Shown: piece by piece, positions 45,700 through 58,687 of the stretch
Layout of the letters: every line of letters starts with the position of its first letter
Position numbering within the stretch: position 1 is the stretch's first letter
Assembly (NCBI GenBank): GCA_006384855.1
Contig: VCJN01003484.1
Location: 1 to 64,000, forward strand
DNA length: 64,000 nt
Origin: Tetraselmis striata
Taxonomy: Eukaryota; Chlorophyta; Chlorodendrophyceae; Chlorodendrales; Chlorodendraceae
Direction: 5' to 3'
Program-made: the position numbers and the translations under genes
The notes under the pieces: model-generated
What the model was told of the DNA's origin: nothing
Database searches by the model: none
Seen by the model: the letters and a program-made list of their open reading frames with translations, nothing else

Positions 45700-46870
45700 C
45701 CAGTGAAAGAGGGCATCGCAGCCCCCACTAATCCTACTAGCCGGCTCAGCGGTGGATAAATACTGAGCAACACGTAGCTATTCCAGGCAGCTCCCTTCCC
45801 CCATATCACCTTGGTAGCTGTAGGCGGGAATAAAACTGCAGCTAGCCCTACGTTGGACTCATATGTCGCTACGGTGAATAACGTCACATCAATGCCCACT
45901 TCCGGCATGGTCGGACAAGGTGCGGAAATCAAACGTAGACGAAGAGTCTCGAAGCTTCCTGGTTGGCATGACTCCAATCTACAACGGCAGGTTTTGAATT
46001 ACGCAAGAAATAAGTCAACGGGATAGTCAAATCACTGAAATGATGGATAATAAATTTAGAGTAGAGATATTGCAAAATGTACAAAACTTCGTACTTCACT
46101 CTGAGTTTTTGAAACGGGCCAATCTTGAATTGCAGATGTTTTCGAGTTAGATACCTATATTTTGCAATCAAATGCATTATAACGAAAATAGTCCATAGAC
46201 GTCATCCTAAAGAAACAATTCTTTAGTTGCAAACGCGTAATGTTTAGGTAGTTTTGCTAAAACCATACGAATATGTTACATGTGATCATCATAAATATCT
46301 GAACATATCTTGCGTTTGCAACTACAGAAATTTGGGGATGACGTCTATGGAATATTTTGGTTATATTATATCTGATGGCAAACTACACGTATCCGAGACG
46401 AAAATATCTGCAGTTCAAGATTGGCCCGTGCCCAAAATTTAGAGTGAAGTACACAGTTTTGTACAATTGCAACTTATACTCTAAGTCAGTATATCCATCA
46501 TTTCAGTTATTTGAATACCTATTGACTGATTTGTTGCGTAAGTCAAAACCTGCCTTTGTATAGATTGGAGTCCTGCGTGTCGGAAAGCTTTCGATACTCT
46601 TCGTCAACGTTTGATTTCCGCACCTTGTCTGACCATACCGGAAGTGGGCATTGATGTGACGTTCACCGTAGCGACAAATGCGCCTAGCGTAGGTGTTAGG
46701 GTTGCGCCTAGCGACTACCCTAATACCACCACAAACTGCGATGTTTTATGTCCAAGTAATCATACTGCTATACTGATATTTCAGCATGCGTGTTGTTACT
46801 GGTACAGCCACAACCAGACGCCAGTAATATTCCCTGTAACATACAGTACGCGCTACAACTCCTAAATCAT
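45700..46870. mobile_element. Two Ty3/gypsy RT fragments in head-to-head inverted repeat
   Basis: The minus strand at about 45850-46190 and the plus strand at about 46310-46700 carry the same RT-to-RNase H boundary piece. Landmarks on the plus strand are FGYIISDGKLHVSETKI, QDWPVP and LLRKSKPAF, and a DWS, LRLRLISAPC and PEVGIDVT set occurs on both. The arms mirror each other base for base over roughly 380 bp (CCATAGACGTCATCC against GGATGACGTCTATGG near the centre), around a spacer of about 60 bp near 46245-46305. Both pieces are fossils. Confidence 0.8.
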
Positions 46871-47175
46871 TAGGATAGCGCTACTAGCTGCCTATCCGCG
46901 GTACCGACGAGTCGGACAGCTACATGATAGATATGTAATGCCACCGGCATATTGTATCATATTACATCCAGCAACCAACTCAATTCGCCAAAATACTACG
47001 AGTAGAGCCATGTATCATTAAGTACTGCCACGAGTACTTACACTAGTTTCGGCTTCCTGTTACGATCCATCTCCACCTGCCGACCCACCGCGACCTGCGC
47101 TCGCACGCACGACGATACATTCGCGATTTCGCTGGTCCTGCCGACCCTTGGTAACGATTCTGAACCCTTTAACCT
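46871..47175. other. 5' flank of gypsy element A
   Basis: No gene. It should contain the 5' LTR end or leader of element A, but I could not match it to any sequence at the 3' end and cannot mark LTR borders. Confidence 0.35.
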
Positions 47176-50100
47176 TTGTCCGAGTCGCGTATCACCATGT
47201 CATCGCAGCGAAGCGCCCGTCAAGCCGGCTATCCTCCCGGTGGTCCAACCGCCGAGCAATCTATGCGTCAAATTGTCGAGAAGAAGATGATGGAAGCCCG
47301 TGTTATGGCACCAACTCAGAACATCATTCACAAGCTCGCCGACGTTCATGATTTCCCAGCAGTCGAGGCCTTCCTGGAGAATGTCGACAAGGAGATTTCC
47401 GACCGCAACAAGCTTTGGGTTCCTGAGATGGAGGCATGGCTCGGTCGCCAGTTCAAGACTGATTCTATCGCGGCTCACACCCACCAACTTGTGCTCAACA
47501 GCCATGAGCTTCAGGGTCACATTGTCATGGGCTGCGAGGTCCTTACTCATTTCGCCAACTATCAAGGCTGGAAACAATCTTTCTTCAAGGCCGCTTTCCC
47601 CAACGGCATTCAAACAGCCGTCGGAGACTACGCGCGTGACATTTGCATCAAGCCGAGCGACCCCAAGATGGCTACTTGCTGTGTCGACTTGCAGCGCAAG
47701 CTACAAGCTGCATTTGCTTTGCTGCATGAACCTTTCGTTGTGCCTGAGTACTTGCAAGTGCAGCGTATTTTGCAGGCGATTCCCAAGCACGAGAGAGCCG
47801 AGGTGCAAAAGATGGCTAACCACGCCAACGAGGCTGTCTCGACTCATGAAGTACTTTTCAGACATCTCTCGGCTATCAACGAGGAGCACCGCCTCGCTGT
47901 CGAGATTGCCCAAAAGGAGGCAGGCCAACACCAAGAACCACAAGCGTCGCTACGAGGAATATTCAGGTCGTTGCCACATGCCGACCTCCACAAACCCGTG
48001 GTCACGCAACAACGGAGCATCAACCCGCTCTTCCCCAAGTCGTCATGCTGCTCACAACAGCTTCCCCAATCGTCAACCAAAAAAAAGAGTCGCTTCTCTG
48101 GTGAGTGCGCCAAATGCGGCAAAAAGGCCACTCAATTTATGAATGCCGCCATGCATCTGAACATGACAAAGAACAGTTCAAAGCAAAAGTGGCTGCTAAT
48201 AAGCTAGTCAAGCAAGTCGACAAGATCGACTTACATAAAAACAAATGATGGTGTTAGGCGGCATGCCAACCTGTGCCTCTCAATGTAATTGAGACAATTG
48301 ACACTTACATGTCGCCGAGTCCATGCAAACACGCATGCACTGCTAAACTGCCTGCTCAGCCCCTGCATGAGATCGAGGAAACAGATGTCGATATGGTTGA
48401 GCATTGCGCTCCCGCAGCACTGAACCCCTCCGACTCACAACCGGAGCAAGAAGCTCATGGGTGTTCCTGTGCTCATTCACACCTCGTTGCCGACATCGAG
48501 GACGAGACAGGGTGCAGAGAAAATGTCGACAAAATGTCAAAGACAAAAGATACATGCTAGACTGCATGCCAAACTGACTATCATGCAAAAGAGATCTCGA
48601 GTGCCCAGAATGCGTACCAAAAACAATAATCAAAAGAATGACACTGAAATTAACAAATATGCAAAACCAAATGCATGTCCAACTGACTCTATCGTGTTTG
48701 ACCAAGCAGAATTCAAGAGACTGAATTATGCCTATGGTCCATTCACTTTTGATGCATGTGCCTCAGCATATGATGCTGTCTGTTCAGATTATTGCAGTGC
48801 TGAAAAACCATTTCTGCAACATGATATCAAAGGTAAAACTGTGTTCATCAATCCAGTTTATGATGACACCGCCCTGCCTATCGTGCAGCATTTTGAGATG
48901 CAAAGATAAGAGTCACATTTTGACACAAGAGGTATTATCGTTATGCCCAGATGGTCCTCACAATTAGGACAACCCTGGAAGCCGCGGCTTTCAAAATATA
49001 AGAAAATTCACGGCTATCCGCCTGGAACATATCTGTTTCACACACCCAGTTCAGCGACTGATATTGAGCCTATGGGACCCAGTGAGTGGTATGTTGATGT
49101 CTACCTGGCTGACTATACTGTAGAGGAACGTTCAGCCCAGGCAATTAATGACGTCGTTACCACTGAAGAACTCAAAACCATGCTGGCTGAACAGCAAGGT
49201 AAGGAATATAAACCAAAAACCACAAAGTCCCATCAGTCACGCATGATGACAGAAAAATGCTTTGTTACCAGCAAGTCTGATCATGATTTATTGCTGTTAC
49301 ACCCCACATATGCTGAATTTCATATAACACCTTCAGTACTGGCTGACAGCGGTGCTACTTTGAACTTTGCCAGCACCAAGTATGTCAAAGAGAATAAAAT
49401 ACCAACTACACCACTTCAAAATAAAGGAAGAGTTATTCTTGCTGATGGTAGAATGGTTCTCGCTTCACCAAAAATCACCCTTGAATTAAATATAAACCAT
49501 TACACAATACCCATTGACTTCACAGTCACACCGTTATTGACTAATTTCAAGCTGGTTTTAGGGATGCAATTCATGAAACAACAAAATCCACATGTTGATT
49601 GGGAATCTGGTCTAATGACATTTCCCACAGGACTGAAAGTCCAATGCCAAACAGAGCCCCGCCAGGCTAATGTCAGAATAGTTCATGCTAATGCCATGGC
49701 CAGAGAGATTGCCAAGCATGACCCTGACACAGTTTATTTCTGCGCAATTGTTAAACAATACAATGCCACCAAAGAAAGCAATGAGCTAGATAATGATGAT
49801 GAGATAAATACAATTGACACTGACCAGTCTGCAGCTTATACCGCTCAGATCAGATACTTATTGCTAAAGCATAAACCAATATGCTCTCCACTGGACAACC
49901 TTCCACAATAACGCCCTGGTCTTGATCATGAGATCCCTTTTGTTCCTGATGCTCAAGTTCCTGCAGGAAAAATATACAGATTGTCACCTGCGGAATTAGA
50001 GGAACTAAGAACACAACTGAATTCTTTTCTTGAGAAACAGTTTATACAGGAATCCTTCTCTCCATATGCAGCTCCAATTCTCTTCGCCCGCAAGGCCAAT

Positions 50101-52123
50101 TAATGGCGGTCTGCGCGTGTGCATTGACTACCGTCAATTGAATAAATATACCAAAAAGGTTGAGTTCCATGTTCCACCCGCTGATGCATTACTTGGTATG
50201 CTATCTGTATGCATTACTTGGTATCTGCTATCTGGCGCTACTGTCTATTCAGCTCTTGATCTCGCCTTATGTTATCACCAACTTCGGATTAATCCACCTG
50301 ATGTTCCTAAGACAGCGTTCAGAACTGTCTATGGTAAATTCGAGTGGTTAGTTATGCCATTTGGCCGCACCAGTGCTCCCTCCTCTTTTCAATGCTTGAT
50401 GACATCTATACTCCAGCCACACAAGCATACCTTTATACTTGTATACCTGGATGGTGTATTGATTTTAAGCAAAACTCTTGAGGAACATTTGCAATATTTG
50501 GACACAGCTCTTACTATGCTCGAGTCTAATGACATTAGACTACGACTACAGAAATGCTCGTTTGCCAAGAATGAACTCGAATACCTCGGACATGTGGTGT
50601 CTCAGGCTGGCCTCAGACCTTCGCCTAAAATTATGGCTGTTCAGGATTGGCCCAGGCCTAAAAGCGTTTAGAATGTCCAACAATATCTTGGGTTCTGCAA
50701 TTTTTACCGACGCTATGTGCGCAATTATTATGCTATTGCAGCACCTCTGTATGCCCTCACCAGAAAAGATAATATATTTGATTGGACAGTTGAATGCCAA
50801 GCTGCATTTGTGAAACTGAAGCAAGCCTTGTGCCAGTCCCCAGTGCTAGCAAGCCCTGTCACTGGCAAAGATGCTGAGTTTGTAGTGGCTATTGACGCCA
50901 GTAAATATGCCTTATAGGTGCAGTTCTGCTCGTTCCAGGCTGATGCTGATGGCCACTTACACCCATGCAGCTATTATGCAAAGACATTGCAGGCTGCACA
51001 CACGAATTATCCCATCTATGACCAAGAGCTCTTGGGTGTGGTATGTGCTCTGAAAGAATGGCGCTGCTATTTGGAAGGCAGTCGCCGTGTTGCAGTTATA
51101 ACTGACCATGCCACATGAGACATTTGCCCACACAGGAAGGACTATGCAGACGCCATGTTCTATTGCTACATGATATTTCACCATACATGGCAGTCAACCC
51201 ACAGCGCATGTGTTGAAGATACGAGATCGCAAAGCGCTGACAATGAGGCAGGCCTATGCCCTCTCCTGCCGCCTTGACCTGCACTATGCATTGACTGAAT
51301 ATGAAAACCAGTTGGTCGAAACTGATGACCTCGAAGATATGCATGACTATTTGTCAGCAATTTTCTGCCTTGCAGATTGATAGCAAGCTGATCAACAAGA
51401 TCAAAGCTGCCTACATCACTGATGTTGCCTACAGTCATGGACGTACCCCTAACGGTGTGCGCCAAGATGAGACTGATGGTCTCTACTACATGGCAGATAA
51501 GGTCTGTGTACCCAATGATTCTGATCTTAGAAAACTCGTCATTGAGGAGTATCATGTTGGTAATGGACATCCCAACCATACCCGCACTCTTGCCAACATA
51601 CTGCGTATGTTTTGGTGGCCACGCTTGAATACCACAATTTAACATTACTGCAAACACTGTGATACTTGCGCCAGAATCAAAGCGGCTACCACCAAGCCTT
51701 GTGGTTATTTATTTCTCTTGCCGAAGGCAACCAAGCCTTGGGAGATAATCTCTATGGATTTTATACCCAACTTCCCTGAGGTGGATGGCTATGATGCTAT
51801 AATTGCTACGTTTGTTGATACATTCCCCAAACAATCACATTTTGTGCCATGCAATATTAAGATCGAAGCGACACAGTTGGCCAGATTATATTTGGACGAT
51901 ATTTACAGACACCATGGTCTCAGCAGATGTATCATCTCCGACAGATCCCAGGTTCACTTCAGCGTTCTGGAAATCAGTGTTTTCAGCTCTGCAAACAAAG
52001 CTAAATATTTCCGGCACTTACCACCCGCGGACGGACGGTCAGACTGAACGCACCCACAGAACTATTGGGCAAATATTACGTGCGTTTGTTCTCAAGCAAC
52101 ATGACTCTTGGTGAAGTCATTTG

Positions 52124-52474
52124 TGTTATACTTCATTTCCCTTCTAGCTCTATTGTCCCGCTTTAGTAGTACGACTACGCATCCCTGCGGAGTCCCTGTA
52201 TATATTAGCAGTGCATGTATATAATAGTAGAAGGTCGAAGACTGTTCTGGAATTTTCTAGATTTCTCTGACCTTGGCCTTACGTGACTAACTCAGCACGG
52301 GTAGGACTACAACTTCGGCGGGTATAAATACCGCCTCGGGTCTACCAGAGGTAGACAAAAACAAACACAGACTAACCAGGAACTCTGTAACAAGAATACG
52401 GATTGGCTAGACTTTCTAAATCCTTCCGTTGCATCCTAAAGGGCCTGAACTATTGGCTAAAGCATAGCCTGACA
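52124..52474 (+). repeat. 5' LTR of element B
   Basis: 351 bp, starting TGTTATACTTCATTTCCC and ending AGCATAGCCTGACA. Contains GTATAAATACC near 52320, a likely core promoter, which is also present with changes in the 3' LTR. Confidence 0.93.
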
Positions 52475-54299
52475 TTTGGTTTCGGAGCTGAGACAACGGC
52501 AAGCGACGTAAAGATGGCTACAGAAAGAGATGCCACCTGCTAACAGAGGGAGCTCTTCGGCAGCGGCCACTGCCGGCGGAGCGCAGCCGATTCCGCTTGA
52601 AGGAGGTTAAGAGGGCACGCAACCGACCCTCGAGAACGTGATGAGCATGCTTCAACGACTAGCTGACCGAGTCGAGACAATGTCGACGGAGCAAGCGAAG
52701 ATGCCCGAACTAGCGCGAGCTACGACGGCGGCAACTGCAGATTCGACTCTTGGACGAGTACTTACGACAAGGCTTCAGTCACTTCGATGACCGAGTAAAC
52801 CGGAGCCGAGTCGTGGAGCAGCAGATGCGTGACCAACTTCGTTCTACTCGGACCAGTGACATGCTTGGACTGAAGCCGAGCGATGTGAAGCCAAGGAAGA
52901 TTGAAAAGCTTTCGACTACGAATATCGACGAACTAGTTTCGTCATGCGCAGGGTTACCTGAAGTATCACAACGTAAATCTGGAGGAACCTCGTAGCGTGT
53001 ATTGGGCATCTGGCTACTTTCACGGACCTGTATCCAAGTGGTGGTATGCGCATGTGGCGAGTACGCACGACGAGATTGGCGGCGGTTTTACCGGTATTAC
53101 AGACATGCAGGCGGCATTGAATACCGAATTTTGTGGACGTACACTACCGGCGAAACAAGCTCGGTTCAACCTGGATCGCGCGACACGGACAACTACGATA
53201 CAGAAGTACGCGAATTATTTCCGCGAACAACTAATGGAGCTACCGCATCGTCGTCACGAGGAGGACAACGTACATGTCTTCCAGCGCGGACTGAAACCAC
53301 ATATTCGTAAGGAAGTTGCCATGAAGAACCCGAATATCCTAGCAGCGGATGTACCGGCGGCTCTGGCTGTCGAGGACGCAGAGCGAGAGACAAATGTACA
53401 CCGCGAAATTCGTCACGACGTGCGCCTGAACATAATGGACGACGATGGCGACGACGACGAGCAGTACTACAGCAGCGCTGAGGCTGAGACTACAGAATTT
53501 GAAGAAGATATGCTGATGGCGCGGCACTTGACCGAGGAGGAGGTTGAGAGAATCAAGAAACAGGGACGCTTGTTGTATCTGCAGGAAGAAGGGTCATATT
53601 GCACCCGCGTGCGCAAGCAAGAAGAAGATTTCCAAGATAGAGTTCCGAAAGACAAGGCAGGGAAACTAAGACGTGAGTCGGCCGTGCGCGGCGCGCGACA
53701 GGGTGAAGGACTGTCCCCTACCACGGCTCGCGAGACGATACCTGAAGTACAACCCTCTCATCCTTGAACGACACTAAGGCATGATTTCCTCGCCAAGGAT
53801 TTCATTGACTGGATGGTACATCGCGAGTTATTTCACGAATACACGAAGAAGTACGGAAACCGCGACTTAGACGGAGCTTGCGACAACGACGGCCGGAATT
53901 CTCAAGTTTCTGGAAGTTTCTGTTGTCCGGCGCGCCCGTTTCAGGAACATGATCTCGGAGAATATTGGCGTATATGGCTAAATGCCCCGTACAACCGAAT
54001 TGAAGATTTTTGGGGCCACTACCCTCGGCATAAGTTATTGCATCCGCATCTACGAGCAATTATTGTGGTCCCAAAATGGTCACATTAACCGTGGTTTCGA
54101 ACTACTGAGGAATTTTCGCCTGGTGGACGAGTTACCGGCGGAGACTTCTGTGTTTACGTGGCCTACAAACGACGGAATATAAGGTGCGAGACAAGATGTC
54201 GGCCCGACTCGATGGGCGACACAGATCTACGTCGACGATGGCGCCGGCGTACGATTACTACCGCAGCACCTGAGAACGCCACCGAAGCCCGAGTGGACG

Positions 54300-54660
54300 C
54301 ACTCGAATGTGCTAGTGACCGATGGAAGGCGAGTGCTCTTGAGTGTAGAAGACAACGGACTGACCTGGTTTCCAAATGGCAAGCGCGACGCTACTGAAGT
54401 GACACCGGAGACAGCAGCAGCACGAAGAATATCCGAGAAAACTGGGTATCGAGTACAAGAGAGCAATCTACGGTACCTCGGCACTCAGCAAGTGGAAGAC
54501 AACCGATGCCATGTATACATGTATCGCGTTCGCCATTATACTGTACCGTCAAAGAGTGCTTATGATCGTGCATTATGGACAACATGGGAAAAATTACTGG
54601 AAGCACGGCGTACGGGTTATCTAGAGACGGACACAGCACGCTACCCGCTACGGTACGAGA
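54300..54660 (+). mobile_element. Nudix-hydrolase-like domain within element B
   Basis: Reads VLVTDGRRVLLSVEDNGLTW, then FPNGKRDATEVTPETAAARR with ISEKTGYRV. This is an imperfect match to the Nudix box, which has the pattern G-5x-E-7x-R-E-hydrophobic-x-E-E-x-G. Strand and helix elements expected after the box follow (LRYLGTQQVEDNRCHVYMYR; ALWTTWEKLLEA). Nudix enzymes hydrolyse nucleoside diphosphates linked to another moiety. In a retroelement this could act on nucleotides, but activity is only speculation. It sits between the Dam-like module and the protease. Fossil copy. Confidence 0.72.
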
Positions 54661-57600
54661 GCTTCGGAGAACATATTGATGAGTATGTTAACCATTACGT
54701 CCGACTACCTAGCGAAGACTCCAAAGAGCGTTTATTGAACGTATCTTCAGCGAAGGGTACCCGACTGCTGACCGTATCTGGCGAGCTACGAGGACAACAC
54801 TGTAAAATACTGGTGGACTCTGGTGCAACCGAGAATTTTGTGAGTACCGATCACTTTGTGAGTACCGATAGCGAGTGGGTGCAAAGCATCAGCGCCCTGC
54901 AGTATCCGGCGGTAAATATCGCATTAAACTGGAAGACGTCAGCACGAGTACGAGTACCGAGCAGCCGAGGAGCGAAATACTTACCATACGAGTCTTCGAC
55001 TACAAATTGGACGCTACAGCTACGAACTTGGAGAAATTCGACATTATCCTCGGACAACCGTGGCTTAAATCGGTTAATCCTGACATCGACTGGACTGCTA
55101 AAACCATAAAACACCGGAAGACTGGACAGCTTATCGCTACCGCAAAACAGTACACTACGACGGTTTACCACTTGGACGCGGCTAAGATGGCGAAGGAACT
55201 TCGAAAGAGTTGCGGTGAAGAACTGTTTGATGTTGCAGTACGCGAGGTGCTCGATGCAGTGGCTTAGCTGCGTACGGACCAATCGACCGAGCGAGTGGAC
55301 TGAGGAGCTGAAGGAGTCCCTTACTGAGCTTGCGGACATCATCGCGGAGCATGCTGACCTACCACCGGAGCGCGAGTTCGACTTTGAGATCAACTGGAGA
55401 GCAACGAACCCCCAAAAGAGCGGACGTACCGTATGTCACCAGCGGAGTCGCAGGAGGTACGGTCGCAATTGGAGGATTATTGTCTAAAGGCTGGATACGC
55501 CCGTCGAAATCAAGCTACGGCGCCCCCATTTTATTCGTTCGTAAAAGGACGGTACTCTGCGTATGTGTGTCGACTACCGCAAACTCAACGACCTTACGAA
55601 GAAAGACCGGACCCCGCTTCCTCGTATCAACGAATTAATGGACTCACTACACGGAGCAGCTATTTTTAGTACTCTAAACCTGTACAAGGGCTGTCATCAA
55701 GTGCGAATTAAACCGGAGGACATCCACAAAACAACATTCCGGACGCACTATGGACTCTACGAGTACTGCGTGCTACCTTGCTTCCGGCCCGACAAACGCT
55801 CATGTTGGATTCCAAGCGATGATGAGCTGTGTTTTGAAACCTTACCTTGGAAAGTTATGCGTAGTATACCTGGACGGCGTGCTGATCTATAACAAGACAA
55901 TTGATGAGCATCTCGAGCATATTCATATTGGTGCTACGGGAGCTGCAACGACGTCACCCGCGTATCAAGTTGTCGAGGTGTTCGTTCGGCCGTGCTAGCG
56001 TCGATTTCTACGCCCTATCGTCGAAGGAAGACAGATCAAGATGGATCCCCGGAAGGTTGAAGCTGTTCAAAAGTGGCCCGTGCCAAAAACCGTAAAGGAC
56101 AAACGAGGTTTTTTCTGCCTTGGTGGCTATTACCGCAAGTTCATCCATAACTTTGCGGCAATTGCGGCGCCACTCAACGACCTGACGAAGAACCAACCGG
56201 AGTTTGTCCGGAATCCTTTTAGTGCATTTCGTGCATTGAAGGACGCAATGGTACGAGCACCCGTATTGAATATACCGGAAACATCTCCGGACGCCCGTTA
56301 CACACTGTATACGGACGCACCTGGATTTGCAGTGGGACCTGTGCTACTGCAAGATCAAGGCTCGGGACTACGGCGTGTTGCGTATCATGCGCGCAAGATG
56401 AACAAGCACGAAGTTCACCACCCGGTACATGAGCAAGCAATGTTGGCGGGTCGTGATGCACTTATCAAGTTCCGGTGCAATCTCGATGGAGCGGCGGGCT
56501 TTACTGTCATCACCGATCACGGCACGCTACGAGACTTCTTTCGCCAACGCAATTTGTCGACTCGTCAAGTGCGATGGCCGCAAGTCTTTGCGCCTTATCA
56601 ACGACATATGGACATCGTCTACAGGCGAAGAGATGCGAACCATGCGGACGCTCTCTCTCGATGACCCGACCTAAAGGATGCGCTACAAAAGCTGGAGCTG
56701 CCAAACGATTGGTCAGAAGACGAGGCTGACTGAGTCATTATTTGCCATGGAGTCGCGACTATACGCGGACAACAAATTCTACGGAGAAATCAAGACCGCA
56801 TACGACTCCTTACCACCCTGGCTAGTACGAAACAGCGACGGCCTGTTGTACGCCTACGGCTCGCGGCTTTACGTAACAAATATGGCGGACCTGCGACAAC
56901 GAGCACTGTACGAGCCACATGATGCGCCTGCTTCTGGACACCTGGGAGAACGACGACTGCTGGCGCGTACTGTGGAACTGTACTGGTGGCCCCGTATGAA
57001 ACAGACGGTCACTCACTACGTACGATGCTGCCCTACATGTCAACGTACTAAGGCGGCCCGACACAAGCCATACGGTTTCCTTCAGCCTCATGACGTACCA
57101 TCACGGCCATTTGAGGTAATATCCCTGGATTTAATCACGGACCTTCCAGAGTGCCATGGGTATGACACAGTAGTCATTTTTGTATGTCTACTGTCCAAGC
57201 GAGTAGTTATTGAGCCAACTACAAAGACAATTACTGCTGAAGGCTTGGCGGACATTATGCACCGTTCAGTTTTTCGTCATTTCGGCCTACCGGCAAAGCT
57301 CATTTCTGACCGAGACCCGAGATTTATGTCTGACTTCTGGCAAACTTTGTTCAAGACCATGGGTACCAAGCTAAACATCTCTACAACTTTTCACCTGGAA
57401 ACTGATGGCCAGACGAAGCGGACTAATCCGACATGGGAGCAAGTGCTACGCTGCTACGTGCACCCCTTGCACGACGACTGGGTTAATCACCTCACCAACG
57501 CGGAGTTTGCGATCGACGCTGCTCAGTCAACTTCGACTACTATGTCCCCTTTCAAGGAATTGATGGGATTCGAGCCGACTACACATGTTACTGCTCAACT

Positions 57601-58333
57601 CGCAGCGGAGTTTACTCGTGCTCTTCCTGACCACGTACGTACTGGCAATACATGCAGGAGCTTCATCGCTCCCCACATGATTGTGTACTGGAGGCTCAAG
57701 CTCGAATGCAGACTGCAACTAATCGTAAGCGACTACCCGTACCATTCAAGCCCGTCGACATAGTTAAGCTGAAGGACTCTCATATGAAGTTCATTCAGCA
57801 GCCATGTGCTAAGCTACGTGACCGCTTCGTGGGACCCTTTGTAATCGCGGAGCAAATTTCACAAGTTGCTTTCCGATTGCAACTACCTGCGGGCGTACAA
57901 GTCCACGATGTGGTACATGCTAGTATGGTGGAGAAATGGTACGCCGACCCCAATCGACCAGCAAAGCCAGAACGAGTACCGATCGTCCACAATGCGAACC
58001 GATTCCACGTTAAAGATGCGCTCGGTGTCGCCTTCAACAACAACGGCACTGGACTACTATTTTGAGTATGATGGGCGTTGTCATACAACGTGCCAAGCGA
58101 AGACACCTGAGAGGCCCTACGCGGAGTCAAACACTTGGACACTTTCCGACCGTTTCTGCAGTAACTGAAATACTGACATACCGACAGTTTACTGCAAGCC
58201 CGGACTTCATTCGGTTCCGTAACCGCTACCCAGCCCGAGTACCTTCCGCCTGAGCGTCAAAACCAAGATCAACGTTTTCCCTAGTTCTTTGAAGCATGCA
58301 CAGCGAGCACGCTTGTGCTTAAGGGGGAGAGAG

Positions 58334-58687
58334 TGCTATACTTCATTTCCCTTTTAGCCCTAATGTTCCGCTGTAGTAGTACGACTACGCATCCCTGCGG
58401 AGTCCCTGTATATATTAGAAGTGCGGGTATATAATAGTAGAAGGCCGAAGACTGTTCTGGAATTATCTTGTGTTCTCTGACCTTGGCCTTGCGTGACTAA
58501 CACAACACGGGTAGGACTACAACTTCGGCGGGTATACATACCACCTCGGACAGCCTACCGGAGTTAGCGAGAAACAGACACAGATTAACGAAAAACTTTA
58601 TAACCAGAATACAGATTGGCCAATCTTTCTAAATCCTTCCGCTGCATCCTAAAGGGCCTGAACTATCGGCTAAAGCATAGCCTAACA
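58334..58687 (+). repeat. 3' LTR of element B
   Basis: 354 bp, starting TGCTATACTTCATTTCCC and ending AGCATAGCCTAACA, directly after a purine tract at 58321-58333. Matches the 5' LTR along its whole length with scattered differences. Confidence 0.93.

Larger units (their letters stand above)
52124..58687 (+). mobile_element. Ty3/gypsy element B, LTR-bounded, with Dam-like and Nudix-like modules
   Basis: Flanked by a 5-bp target duplication ATTTG (52119-52123 and 58688-58692). A primer-binding-like TGGTTTCGGAGC follows the 5' LTR, and a purine tract AAGGGGGAGAGAG precedes the 3' LTR. Parts in order: Gag (about 52560-53767); a Dam-methylase-like module (about 53785-54180, with LNAPYNRIEDF and VPKW); a Nudix-like domain (about 54300-54660); protease (DSGAT near 54815); RT (about 55430-56120); RNase H (about 56220-56660, with ITDHGTLRDF and DANHADALSR); integrase (about 56880-57600, with HLGERRLLARTVELYWWPRM and DLITDLPE); and a C-terminal integrase tail (about 57760-58140) that may include a degenerate chromodomain. 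Its structure is full length, but it is a fossil with roughly ten breaks. The LTRs differ at about one base in eight by eye, so it is not recent. Confidence 0.92.
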
